This document shows, piece by piece, positions 27,133 through 35,076 of a stretch of 64,000 nt of DNA. Position numbers and translations under genes: made by a program. Source of the DNA: Nonomuraea jiangxiensis (GTDB lineage Bacteria > Actinomycetota > Actinomycetes > Streptosporangiales > Streptosporangiaceae); contig NZ_FNDJ01000042.1 of NCBI RefSeq assembly GCF_900099965.1, positions 1-64,000 of the forward strand, given 5' to 3'. Every line of letters starts with the position of its first letter. Position 1 is the first letter of the stretch. Below the pieces are notes generated by a model. The model was not told where the DNA came from. It worked only from the letters and a program-made list of their open reading frames with translations, and searched no databases.

Positions 27133-27870
27133 TCAACGCCCCTGGTCCGCCACCGCCAGGGCGCCCACAGCGGCCGCCTCCGGGTCAAGGTAGCGGCCAC
27201 CGCGCAGGACCGGCTTCAGCTCGTCGTCGAGGTCATAGCGCAGGGGAACGCCGGTCGGGATGTTCAGCGCCATGACCTCCTCACGGTCGAGGCGGTCGAG
27301 GTGCGCGACCAGTGCCCGCAGCGAGTTGCTATGTGCCACGACAAGCACCGTATGCCCGGCGCGCAGGTCGGGAGCGATGACGTCGTACCAGTAGGGCAGC
27401 AGGCGGGCGACGACGTCGGCGAGCGACTCGGTCCGGGGCACGAGGTCGCGGGGTAGCCCGGCGTAGCGGGGGTCGCTCCGCACGTGCCACTCGTCGTCCG
27501 GGTCGGCCGGCGGCGGCACGTCGTACGACCGGCGCCAGAGCCGGAACCGCTCCTCGCCGTACTCCTGGAGAATCGCCCTTTTCTCCTTGCCCTGCAGTGC
27601 GCCGTAATGCCGCTCGTTGAGCCGCCAGTGCCTGCGGGCCGGGATCCAGACCCGGCCGGCCGCCTCCAGCGCCAGGTTCCCGGTGCGCACCGCGCGTGTG
27701 AGCAGGGAGGTGTGCACCACGGTCGGCAGCAGCCCGGCCTGGTGCATCAGTCGCCCGCTCTGCCGTGCCTGCTCCTCGCCGGACGGCGTCAGGTCGACAT
27801 CGACCCACCCCGTGAAGAGGTTCTTGGAGTTCCACTCGCTCTCGCCGTGGCGCAGGAGGACCAGTCTCAT
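27133..27870 (-). CDS. gpmA: 2,3-bisphosphoglycerate-dependent phosphoglycerate mutase
   Basis: 245 aa, close to the usual length. Histidine phosphatase motif LVLLRHGESEWN with the phospho-accepting His, NLFTGWVDVDLT, LNERHYGALQGK and VVAHSNSLRALVAHL, all typical of glycolytic dPGM. It interconverts 3- and 2-phosphoglycerate in the cytosol. Why it sits here is unclear: it lies downstream of the bicupin B gene beyond a good hairpin, so it may be separately transcribed or receive readthrough. Being in a catabolic island it may be a second, inducible copy feeding products into central metabolism. Confidence 0.92.
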   Translation of the reverse strand: MRLVLLRHGESEWNSKNLFTGWVDVDLTPSGEEQARQSGRLMHQAGLLPTVVHTSLLTRAVRTGNLALEAAGRVWIPARRHWRLNERHYGALQGKEKRAILQEYGEERFRLWRRSYDVPPPADPDDEWHVRSDPRYAGLPRDLVPRTESLADVVARLLPYWYDVIAPDLRAGHTVLVVAHSNSLRALVAHLDRLDREEVMALNIPTGVPLRYDLDDELKPVLRGGRYLDPEAAAVGALAVADQGR

Positions 27871-27907
27871 CGTGGCCCCTTTCCGCCACGGTCACCGTCG
27901 ACGCGAA

Positions 27908-27936
27908 CGCCTCGCTCCGGGTGCTGGAGCGAGGCG
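27908..27936 (-). terminator. Perfect 11-bp stem hairpin downstream of bicupin B
   Basis: CGCCTCGCTCC pairs with GGAGCGAGGCG around a 7-nt loop, 25 nt past the bicupin stop on the minus strand. No T-run follows on that strand, as is common in actinomycetes. Confidence 0.65.
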
Positions 27937-27960
27937 CCCTTCGTCGGCGAGGTGACTACA

Positions 27961-28950
27961 TCAGATCGAGGCCGGCTCGAAGTAGTGGACGGTGTCGTAG
28001 CCGAGGTGCTTGAAAACGCGGTTCTGCGCGTTGAACAGCCGCAACGGGGTCCCGTCCGCCGCGAAGATCTGGCAGACGTGGTTCTGCGGGACATAGAGCG
28101 TGTCGCCCCGCCTGATCTCATAGCGCTTCGGTTCGAGGGCGATCCTCGCGTAGTACTTCTCCGCGATCTCGGCCTCGACCTCCCACTGAAGCGCGTATCC
28201 GCCGCCGTCGAGGACGTAGTAGACCTCGTCGGCCATCTTCCAGTACTTGCCGCTGTGGCCACCCGCGGGGATGTCGAGCTCGAAGGCGTCCACGCTGAAG
28301 ATGCGGGCATCCGTGCGCTCCGGGGACGACATGACGCGGACCCGCCCGAGCGGGGTCTGCTCCCAGGTCGTGTCGGCGGGCGAGATCACCTTCTTCCGGT
28401 CGAGCACCCCCGGCGTCCAGATGCGCGACCAGTCCTCACGGGGACCGAACCGCTCCTCCTCCTCGACCGGTCCCGACCGCCCCTGCTGGATCAGCCCCAT
28501 GAACATCCACGTGCACTTCGCCTTCACCACCAGCGCGACGGCCCGCTCCTGGTACGGGTTGAAGTGCCGGTGCACGGAGTCGGTGTGCACGAAGACCAGG
28601 TCGTCCTTGTTCCAGTCATAGCGCTGGTCGTCGTGGATCTCGTAGCCCCGGCCCTCCAAGATGTAGAAGGCGGCCTCGTTCTGGTGGCCGTGTCCGTGAT
28701 TCGACGACTCCGGCGGCAGCTCCACGAAGTGCACCTGGATCGTCTGCGTGAGGAAGTCCTCGTCACCCGGACCGATCCGCCACCAGGTCCGGCTCTTCGC
28801 GCTGTCGCCCGAGTGCGCGACCTTGGCGTCGTCCACGACGACGCTGTCGTCGCGTACCCGCTCGACTGCCAATTGGCGGCGCCGGAAATCTCCGAGGCCG
28901 TATGTCTGCGAGGTCAGTCCGCGCACGAACACTCGTCCGCTCTTGCCCAT
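27961..28950 (-). CDS. Bicupin protein B (two-cupin dioxygenase-like)
   Basis: 329 aa from ATG 28950, with AGGAGG directly upstream; a longer frame to 29052 lacks that site. The N-terminal cupin has a full metal motif (HGHGHQNEAAFYILEGRG, then VFVHTDSVHRHFN). The C-terminal cupin is degraded (GGHSGKYWKMADEVYYVLDG, then VPQNHVCQIF). This is the mirror image of bicupin A, whose C-terminal barrel is the complete one. An N-terminal extension of about 60 residues precedes the barrels. Ring-cleaving or related oxygenase activity on a pathway intermediate is likely but not proven by sequence. Preceded by the operator-like site at 29063. Confidence 0.83.
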   Translation of the reverse strand: MGKSGRVFVRGLTSQTYGLGDFRRRQLAVERVRDDSVVVDDAKVAHSGDSAKSRTWWRIGPGDEDFLTQTIQVHFVELPPESSNHGHGHQNEAAFYILEGRGYEIHDDQRYDWNKDDLVFVHTDSVHRHFNPYQERAVALVVKAKCTWMFMGLIQQGRSGPVEEEERFGPREDWSRIWTPGVLDRKKVISPADTTWEQTPLGRVRVMSSPERTDARIFSVDAFELDIPAGGHSGKYWKMADEVYYVLDGGGYALQWEVEAEIAEKYYARIALEPKRYEIRRGDTLYVPQNHVCQIFAADGTPLRLFNAQNRVFKHLGYDTVHYFEPASI

Positions 28951-29060
28951 GGGTCCTCCTGTTTCGGTCATCGTCCTGCTCGGGCTCCGGTCGCCGACGA
29001 TCGCGTCGACGGGGCAGAGGGTTTGTACGAACGCCTCATGCACATGCGGCAATTAGGATC

Positions 29061-29074
29061 AATGGTATTACCTT
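29061..29074. promoter_or_regulatory. GntR-type operator-like site upstream of bicupin B
   Basis: AATGGTATTACCTT here is identical over 14 bases to the sequence at 19869-19882 before the MFS gene; the core GGTATTACC is a near-perfect palindrome. It lies 111 nt upstream of the bicupin B start and about 75 nt from the next site, toward the reductase gene. Confidence 0.65.
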
Positions 29075-29149
29075 CCTACCGTAACCGCAATGGAGGCCGA
29101 GATCGCCCAGTCGGCGCGGAGGCTTGAGTGCAGGCCCGTAAGGCATTAC

Positions 29150-29166
29150 GGTATAAATGTTATACC
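29150..29166. promoter_or_regulatory. Palindromic operator GGTATAA-ATG-TTATACC
   Basis: A perfect 7-bp inverted repeat with a 3-nt centre, ending 14 nt before the GTG start of the ferredoxin reductase gene, so a bound repressor would block transcription or translation. TATACC ends resemble the other island sites (CATACC, TTACC). Confidence 0.6.
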
Positions 29167-29180
29167 TTTAGGGAGGTGCA

Positions 29181-30458
29181 GTGAACTCCAGTGACTCGGA
29201 ACGCGTCGGCACGCTGATCGTGGGCGCCAGCCAGGCTGGGCTGCAGGTGGCCACGAGCCTTCGGGAGCTGGGCGCGACCGATCCGATCACGCTGATCGGC
29301 GGCGAGGCGCGCCCGCCCTACCAGCGGCCACCGCTGTCCAAGCGCTTCCTCCAGGGCGATCTCCCCGAGCACCGTCTCGCGCTGCGCGGCGAGGACTTCT
29401 ACGCGAGCAACGCCATCGAGCTGATCTGCGGTGAATGGATCGAGACCATCCGTCTCACCGACCCTGCCGCCGGGACGGGTGAGGCGCTGACGCGCAGCGG
29501 CCGGCGGCTGGCCTTCACCGGGCTCGCCCTGACCGTCGGCGGCACCCCTCGGCGCATGCGCGTTCCCGGCCACCACCTGGCCGGCATCCACTACCTGCGC
29601 GATGTCGACGACGCGCTCGGGCTGCGCCACGACCTGGCGGCCGCCGAGCGCGTCGTGGTCGTCGGTGGCGGATTCGTCGGCCTCGAAGCCGCTGCCGGGG
29701 CGCGGGCCGCGGGCAAGGACGTCACCGTGGTCGAGGCCGCCGACCGGCTGATGGCGCGTGCTGTCGCACCCGTCGTCTCCGACTTCTATGCCGAGGCGCA
29801 CCGGCGCCGCGGCACGGCGGTGCGCCTCGGCGCGATGGTGACCGCGTTCACCGGCGACGAGCACGTACAGGGCGTGCAGCTGAGCGACGGCGCTATCCTT
29901 CCGGCGGACGTGGTGGTCGTGGGCATCGGCCTGGAGCCTCGCACCGAGCTCGCCGAGCAGCTGGGACTGCGGGTGGACCGCGGCATCGTCGTCGACGCCG
30001 ACGCGAGGACCAGCAACCCGGCGATCGTCGCCGCCGGCGACTGCACCGTTCTTCCCCATCCGCTGACCCGGCGGGGCCAGGTGCGGATCGAGTCGGTGCA
30101 GAACGCCGTCTCGCAGGCGCAGGTCGCGGCCGCCTCGCTGCTCGGGCTCAGCAGAGAGACCCGTTCCGTGCCGTGGTTCTGGTCGGATCAGGCCGATCTG
30201 AAGCTGCAGATCGCCGGCCTGTCCGCCGGCTACGACGAGTGCGTCGTGCGCGGCGACCCGGCGACCGAGCAGTTCTCCGTGTTCTACTACAAGACCGGCC
30301 GGCTCATCGCGTCGGACTCCGTCAACGCGCCGCGTGACTACATGGTCGTGCGCAAGGTGCTCGGCGACGGGGGCACGCTGCCGCCCGACCGGGTCGGTGA
30401 CGAGTCCGTCTCCCTCAAGGACCTGATGCGCCCCTCGACCTCGACCGCGGTCGCCTGA
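29181..30458 (+). CDS. NAD(P)H-dependent ferredoxin reductase (rubredoxin/putidaredoxin reductase family)
   Basis: 425 aa from GTG 29181 with GGGAGG upstream. FAD-binding GASQAGLQVATSLRE, active-site stretch PYQRPPLSKRFLQGD, NAD(P)-binding VVVVGGGFVGLEAAAGARAA, FAD-binding IVAAGDCT, and the reductase C-terminal domain (SVPWFWSDQADLKLQIAGL). This class reduces [2Fe-2S] ferredoxins of oxygenase systems. The only ferredoxin and Rieske oxygenase in the window lie 8-11 kb away at 38673-40356 within the same regulon, so this is the probable electron donor for them. Confidence 0.93.
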   Translation: MNSSDSERVGTLIVGASQAGLQVATSLRELGATDPITLIGGEARPPYQRPPLSKRFLQGDLPEHRLALRGEDFYASNAIELICGEWIETIRLTDPAAGTGEALTRSGRRLAFTGLALTVGGTPRRMRVPGHHLAGIHYLRDVDDALGLRHDLAAAERVVVVGGGFVGLEAAAGARAAGKDVTVVEAADRLMARAVAPVVSDFYAEAHRRRGTAVRLGAMVTAFTGDEHVQGVQLSDGAILPADVVVVGIGLEPRTELAEQLGLRVDRGIVVDADARTSNPAIVAAGDCTVLPHPLTRRGQVRIESVQNAVSQAQVAAASLLGLSRETRSVPWFWSDQADLKLQIAGLSAGYDECVVRGDPATEQFSVFYYKTGRLIASDSVNAPRDYMVVRKVLGDGGTLPPDRVGDESVSLKDLMRPSTSTAVA

Positions 30459-30469
30459 AGGCCCGCGCG

Positions 30470-31198
30470 TCAGCCGACGTCCGCGAGACCGCGCAGCTCC
30501 AGGAGCCCCAGGTGGTGGCGCCACAGCGCCTGTTCGTTGAACGCCGCGCCCAGATCGGGCAGGTGCTCACGGTCCTGTTCGGTCACCACGGACGGCGCGG
30601 CGCCCAGCCGGGCCAGCTCGACGCTGACCCGCAGGAGCTCGTCCAGCGCGAGCAGCCGGCTCAGCACCTGCGGCACGTCCTGGCCGGCCGTCGCGACACC
30701 GTGGCCGCGGAGCAGGACGGCAGGGGACCCGCCGAGGGTGCGGGCGAGCTCCTCGCCCGCGGCGGCGGTGCGGACCAGGCCGGCATGGGGATAGACGGGC
30801 ACGCCGCCGTCGGCCAGCCGGAACGCCGGGATGTCGTAGGCGCCGAAGACCGGGCGGATCGGCACCTCGGCGAGCCCGCCGAGAAGGGCCGAGCGGGGAT
30901 GGGCGTGCAGTACGGAGGCGATGTCCGGTCGGGCGCGCAGGATCTCGGCGTGGATCGGATACTCGTTGGGCAGCCGGTAGCCGTCGCCGACGTCGCCCTC
31001 GTCGTCGAGGGCGACGAGCCGGATGTCCGACACGGTGGTGAACAGCAGGCCGCGCTCCCGGGGGCCGCGGCAGCGGATCAGGACCCGGTCCGGGCCGACG
31101 CGCAGGCTGATGTGCCCGAGCAGCGGCGTGGTCAGCCCGGCCGCCGCCACGATGCGGCAGCCGAGTGCCAGGGTCCTGCGGAGTTCCTCGACGTTCAT
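30470..31198 (-). CDS. Class II aldolase/adducin family protein, possible aromatic-acid decarboxylase
   Basis: 242 aa. Zinc-site features of the class II aldolase fold: LGHISLRVG, PNEYPIHAEILRARPDIASV, VLHAHPRSALLGG, and LLRGHGVATAG with the third His. The family includes L-fuculose phosphate aldolases but also 3,4-dihydroxyphthalate 2-decarboxylase (PhtC), and the surrounding genes favour a decarboxylase or aldolase acting on an aromatic acid breakdown intermediate. Last gene of a five-gene minus-strand operon; its start overlaps the stop of the upstream gene by 4 bp (ATGA). Confidence 0.85.
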   Translation of the reverse strand: MNVEELRRTLALGCRIVAAAGLTTPLLGHISLRVGPDRVLIRCRGPRERGLLFTTVSDIRLVALDDEGDVGDGYRLPNEYPIHAEILRARPDIASVLHAHPRSALLGGLAEVPIRPVFGAYDIPAFRLADGGVPVYPHAGLVRTAAAGEELARTLGGSPAVLLRGHGVATAGQDVPQVLSRLLALDELLRVSVELARLGAAPSVVTEQDREHLPDLGAAFNEQALWRHHLGLLELRGLADVG

Positions 31199-32181
31199 AT
31201 GACGAACGACTCCAGGCTCTCAGGGGCGAAGATCGCCTCGGGCTCGCGAAGCCGGCGGGACAGGCCCTGCTCGTGGTGATAACGCAGGAACGTGGCCAGC
31301 ACGTGCTGGTTCGCCCGCACGCCGTACGACCAGTAGTCGGCGCCGAGCAGGTCACGGGCCTGCTCGATCTCCTGGATCAGCCACGGCGTCATGAAGCGCA
31401 GCGCGGAGGAATCGTAGATCCGTCCGTAGGCGTCGTCGCGCGCGGCCACGAACGCCTTGTAGAGCGACTGCGCCACCCAGCGGTGACGTTCGTAGACGTC
31501 GCGGCGGATGACGACGACGTGCATGATCGGGAAGATCCCCGTCTCGGCGAAGTAGGCACGTTCCGCCCCCACGACGTCGGGGAAGAGCCGCTTGACCCGA
31601 GAGTCCCGCCGCTGGAAGGGGCTCGGCACGCGAGGGGTGTAGAGCGCGTCGATCTCGCCGTTCGCGAGCATGTCCGCCAGGGTCCGGTCAGGCGGTGCCG
31701 TCTCCATCCGGAACGGCGTCTCGACCCGGCCCTTCTCGATGCGGCCGGGCGACTCCTGGCCGCCGGAGACATAGGTGACCGAGTCGAGGGGCACACCGTG
31801 ATGCTCGGCGAGGATGCCGCGGATCCACACCCCCGCGGTCAGCTGGAACTCCGGGTTGCCGACGCGCTTGCCGCACAGGTCGGATGGCTTCTCGATGCCG
31901 GCGTCGGCGTTGAGGTAGATGCCGCCGTGCCGGAACATCCGTGAGGTGAAGACGGGCAGCGCCACGAACGGCGGTGTCTCGGCGTCGAGCGTGGCGACGT
32001 ACGTCGACAGCGACATCTCCGCCACGTCGAATTCGCGGTGCCGCAGCATCCGGAAGAAGGTCTCCTCGACCGGGAGCCGCAGGTAGGTCAGATCGATGCC
32101 GTCGGGGCGGATGCTGCCGTCCTCGAGGGCACGGGTGCGGTCGTAGTCGCCGCAGGCGAGTGTCAGCGCCAGCCGGCCCAT
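31195..32181 (-). CDS. 4,5-dihydroxyphthalate decarboxylase-like protein (Pht5 family), copy 1
   Basis: 328 aa, the usual family length. The ALEDGSIRPDGIDLTYLRLP start, EFDVAEMSLSTYVATLD, FVALPVFTSRMFRHGGIYLN and GKRVGNPEFQLTAGVWIRGI stretches are typical of Pht5, which decarboxylates 4,5-dihydroxyphthalate to protocatechuate. The fold is that of a periplasmic-binding protein, yet there is no signal peptide, in keeping with a cytosolic enzyme. It is 1 nt from the LigJ-like gene. Homologues with other substrates exist, so the exact acid is uncertain. Confidence 0.83.
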   Translation of the reverse strand: MGRLALTLACGDYDRTRALEDGSIRPDGIDLTYLRLPVEETFFRMLRHREFDVAEMSLSTYVATLDAETPPFVALPVFTSRMFRHGGIYLNADAGIEKPSDLCGKRVGNPEFQLTAGVWIRGILAEHHGVPLDSVTYVSGGQESPGRIEKGRVETPFRMETAPPDRTLADMLANGEIDALYTPRVPSPFQRRDSRVKRLFPDVVGAERAYFAETGIFPIMHVVVIRRDVYERHRWVAQSLYKAFVAARDDAYGRIYDSSALRFMTPWLIQEIEQARDLLGADYWSYGVRANQHVLATFLRYHHEQGLSRRLREPEAIFAPESLESFVI

Positions 32182-32182
32182 G

Positions 32183-33187
32183 TCAGGCTCCCATCGCGAC
32201 GCGCTCGAGCCGGGCCGCCAGCCGCGGGTAGACCCGCCGCGCGTTCGTCTCGCAGACGGCCGCCAGGTCGGCGGGGGACAGGCCAGCGGCCTCGACGTAC
32301 CTCAGCGTGTCGTCCCACGCGATGCCGGTCTCGGGGTCCGCGCCGCGTACCGCGCCGAGCATCTCCGAGGCGAACAGAACGTTCGCCACCGGTACGACGC
32401 GGGTCAGCAGGTCGATCCCGGCCTGGTGGTAGACGGCGGTGTCGAAGAAGACGTTGCCGAGCAGCTCGGCGGGATCCTGCCAGCCGTAGCGGATCGCCAG
32501 TCCCCGGTAGCGGCCCCAGTGGTAGGGGACCGCGCCTCCGCCGTGCGGGATGACGAAGCGCAGCCCGGGGAACCGCCGGAAGAGGTCGCTCTGCAGCAGC
32601 TGGACGAAGACGCTCGTGTCGGCGTTGAGGTAGTGCGCGCCGAGGGTGTGGAAGTTCGGGTTGCACGCGGTCGAGACGTGCACCATGGCAGGGACGTCCA
32701 GCTCCTGGAGCACCTCGTAGACCGGGAACCACGACTCGTCGGTCAGCGGCAGCCCGGACCAGGTGCCTGACGGGTCGGGGTTGAGGTTGCAGCCGACGAA
32801 GCCCAGCTCCTCGACCACCCGGCGCAGCTCCGCGAGCACGCCGTCGAGGTTGCCGCCGGGCGTCTGCGGCAGCTGCGCGACCGGGGCGAAGCGCCGGGGA
32901 TAGAGCTCGCAGACCCGGTGGACCAGGTCGTTGCACGCGCGTGCCCAGGCATCGGCCACCGCGGGGTCGGGAACGTGGTGCTCCATGCCGGAGGCCCTGG
33001 GGGAGAACAGCATCACGTCACCGCCGCGCTCGTCCAGGACGCGCAGCTGGTTGCCCTCGACGCTCTCCCGCAACAGGTCGTCGGAGATCGGGGCCGGTAC
33101 GGCGTCGCCGCCGGCGAGCTGGGCCTCGCGGAAGGCCTGGAGCGCGGGCGGCGCGGTGGTGTAGTGGCCGTGGACGTCGATGATCAT
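32183..33187 (-). CDS. 4-oxalomesaconate hydratase-like amidohydrolase (LigJ/GalB type)
   Basis: 334 aa. Closely follows LigJ: MIIDVHGHYTTAPPALQAF (HxH metal ligands at 6 and 8), RVLDERGGDVMLFSPRASGM, GFVGCNLNPDPSG, VHVSTACNPNFHTLGAHYLN, FVIPHGGGAVPYHWGR, LFASEMLGAVRG. LigJ adds water to 4-oxalomesaconate, giving 4-carboxy-4-hydroxy-2-oxoadipate, in protocatechuate 4,5-cleavage and gallate degradation. Start overlaps the LigK-like stop by 4 bp, and LigK uses the LigJ product, which supports both assignments. Confidence 0.9.
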   Translation of the reverse strand: MIIDVHGHYTTAPPALQAFREAQLAGGDAVPAPISDDLLRESVEGNQLRVLDERGGDVMLFSPRASGMEHHVPDPAVADAWARACNDLVHRVCELYPRRFAPVAQLPQTPGGNLDGVLAELRRVVEELGFVGCNLNPDPSGTWSGLPLTDESWFPVYEVLQELDVPAMVHVSTACNPNFHTLGAHYLNADTSVFVQLLQSDLFRRFPGLRFVIPHGGGAVPYHWGRYRGLAIRYGWQDPAELLGNVFFDTAVYHQAGIDLLTRVVPVANVLFASEMLGAVRGADPETGIAWDDTLRYVEAAGLSPADLAAVCETNARRVYPRLAARLERVAMGA

Positions 33188-33888
33188 GCGTGCTCCCCAC
33201 GGTAGGTCTCGTACGCGACGTAGCGCAGCCCCTTGCGTTCGAGCCGCTCGCGCATGGCGTTCACGTCCAGCCCGAGCTCGCCGGCGGCGTACCGCTCGCG
33301 CGAGCGCGACTCCTTCTCCTCGCGCGCCTTCGAGGCCGCGAGCACGGCCGCCGCCTCGGCCCGGCGGACGACCACCACGCCGTCGTCGTCGGCGACGATC
33401 ACGTCACCGGGCTCGACCAGCCGCCCGGCGCAGACGACCGGCACGTTGACCGCGCCGAGGGTCTCCTTGACGGTGCCCTCGGCCGAGACGCACTTCGACC
33501 AGGCGGGGAAGCCCATCGCCTCCAGCTCGGCGACGTCACGCACGCCGGCGTCGATCACCAGGCCGCGCACCCCGCGGGCCTTGAGCGAGGTCGCGATCAG
33601 GTCGCCGAAGTAGCCGGCGTCCGACGGCGAGGTCGGGGCCACCACGAGGACGTCGCCGGGCCGGCACTGCTCGACGGCGACGTGGATCATCCAGTTGTCG
33701 CAGGGCGGCACGCTGACCGTGACCGCCGTGCCGGAGATGCGGGAGCCGCGGTAGACGGGGGAGAGGTAGGACGCCAGCAGCCCGGTGCGCCCCTGCGCCT
33801 CGTGGATCGTGGCGACCCCGTACGCGCCGAGGCCGTCGCGCAGGTCGGCCGGCGTGCGCGGCGGATCGGTGACGACGATGCCGGTCAA
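33184..33888 (-). CDS. 4-carboxy-4-hydroxy-2-oxoadipate aldolase-like (LigK/ProA, RraA fold)
   Basis: 234 aa from a TTG start overlapping the upstream stop (TTGA). GVATIHEAQGRTGLL, PPCDNWMIHVAVEQCRPGDV, LKARGVRGLVIDAGVRDV (metal/pyruvate site with the Arg and Asp) and VNVPVVCAGRLVEPGDVIV match the LigK group rather than plain RraA. The enzyme splits its substrate into pyruvate and oxaloacetate and often decarboxylates oxaloacetate. Finishes the pathway with the adjacent LigJ-like enzyme. Confidence 0.9.
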   Translation of the reverse strand: MTGIVVTDPPRTPADLRDGLGAYGVATIHEAQGRTGLLASYLSPVYRGSRISGTAVTVSVPPCDNWMIHVAVEQCRPGDVLVVAPTSPSDAGYFGDLIATSLKARGVRGLVIDAGVRDVAELEAMGFPAWSKCVSAEGTVKETLGAVNVPVVCAGRLVEPGDVIVADDDGVVVVRRAEAAAVLAASKAREEKESRSRERYAAGELGLDVNAMRERLERKGLRYVAYETYRGEHA

Positions 33889-35030
33889 CGTGCCACCGCC
33901 CCGCCGGCCTGGCCGATCAGCTCGGGCATGAGTGAGATGTGGATCGCGTCCTCCGCGGTCTCGCCGGCCAGCACGCGGATGGCGTGGTCGACCTGGTCGA
34001 TGCCGTAGCGGTGGGTGGCCAGCCTCTCCAGCGGGAAGCGGCGGGAGGCGAGCTGGTCGAGGGCGAGCTCGCAGGCCTTGAACGAGTGACCGCGAGCGCT
34101 CTTGATGGTGATCGCCTTCTCGGTCAGCTTCTTGACCGGGAAATCGGGGAAGGCGGCCAGCTCGCCCTGGATGAGGAGCGTGCCCTCCCGCCGTACCAGC
34201 GCGTCGATCCCGAGCAGCACGGGCGCGGTCCCGGCGCGCGAGGTGCAGTCGAGCACGAAGTCGACCCCACGGCCGCCGGTGAGGTCCATGACCTTCTCCA
34301 GTGGGTCCTCCTGCAGGATGTCGATGACGTCGTCGGCGCCGAGCTCGCGGGCCAGGTCGAGCCGCGTCTTGTCACGGGTGGTACCGCTGACGATGATCCG
34401 CGAGGCGCCGGCCTGCTTGCAGGCCACCACCTGGGAGAGGCCCTGCTGGCCCGGGCCCTGGATCAGCACGGTGTCGCCGTAGCCCACTCCGGCCGCCCGC
34501 AGCGCCCACTCGATCCCGTTCGACAGGGGAGTGACGAGACCGGCGAGCTCGGCGGTGACGGTGTCGGGCACACGGTGGAGCACGGCGTTCCAGGGCAGGT
34601 ACATGTACTCGCCGAAGCCGCCCCACAGGGTGCCCGGGTTGTCCGCCGAGGTGTAGCCGTAGCGACGCGCGTCGGGGTTGGTGCGCCAGTCGGTGGCCTC
34701 GCAGTGGCGGTATTCGCCGATGCGACACCACTCGCAGGCGAAACAGCCGACGTAGTGCTCGACGAAGACCCGGTCGCCCTCGGTCAGGCCGTGCCGCTCC
34801 CTGAACCGGGCGCCGGCCTGGGCGATCACGCCGACGTTCTCGTGGCCCATGATCACCCGGCCGTGGATCATGCTCGGCGGGCTGGCGTACATCTTCACGT
34901 CGGTGCCGCAGATGCCCGCGACCTCGACCCGCAGCAGGGCCGAGTCATCGTCGATCGCCGGGAGAGGGAACTCTTGCATCTCGGTCGTGCCGGGCGCGAC
35001 GCGCACCGCCGCGCGTACCGTCTCGCTCAT
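33885..35030 (-). CDS. Zinc-dependent alcohol dehydrogenase (MDR family)
   Basis: 381 aa, first gene of the five-gene operon, AAGGAG upstream of the ATG. Catalytic zinc ligands in GICGTDVK and GHENVG; structural zinc cysteines in CFACEWCRIGEYRHC; nucleotide site VLIQGPGQQGLSQVVACKQA. Likely oxidises a diol or hydroxy-acid intermediate: one option in this context is the dihydrodiol formed by the Rieske oxygenase, but those dehydrogenases are usually of other families. Next to the divergent Pht5-like gene, separated by only 46 bp. Confidence 0.87.
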   Translation of the reverse strand: MSETVRAAVRVAPGTTEMQEFPLPAIDDDSALLRVEVAGICGTDVKMYASPPSMIHGRVIMGHENVGVIAQAGARFRERHGLTEGDRVFVEHYVGCFACEWCRIGEYRHCEATDWRTNPDARRYGYTSADNPGTLWGGFGEYMYLPWNAVLHRVPDTVTAELAGLVTPLSNGIEWALRAAGVGYGDTVLIQGPGQQGLSQVVACKQAGASRIIVSGTTRDKTRLDLARELGADDVIDILQEDPLEKVMDLTGGRGVDFVLDCTSRAGTAPVLLGIDALVRREGTLLIQGELAAFPDFPVKKLTEKAITIKSARGHSFKACELALDQLASRRFPLERLATHRYGIDQVDHAIRVLAGETAEDAIHISLMPELIGQAGGAVAR

Positions 35031-35076
35031 GGCTCTCCTTATGGCAAAATGGTCATGCCATTAGTACCATAGACCG
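35031..35076. promoter_or_regulatory. 46-bp divergent promoter with operator-like palindrome
   Basis: ATGGTCATGCCAT at 35049-35061 is a near-palindrome close to TNGTNNNACNA (TGGTCATGCCA, one mismatch). TACCAT at 35065-35070 lies 6 nt before the GTG at 35077 and could be a -10 element that starts a leaderless transcript there. One repressor dimer could control both directions. Confidence 0.55.

Noticed and set aside
29150..29166. Palindrome as a terminator hairpin
   Set aside because: Three-base loop, AT-rich stem and position 14 nt before a start codon fit an operator better.
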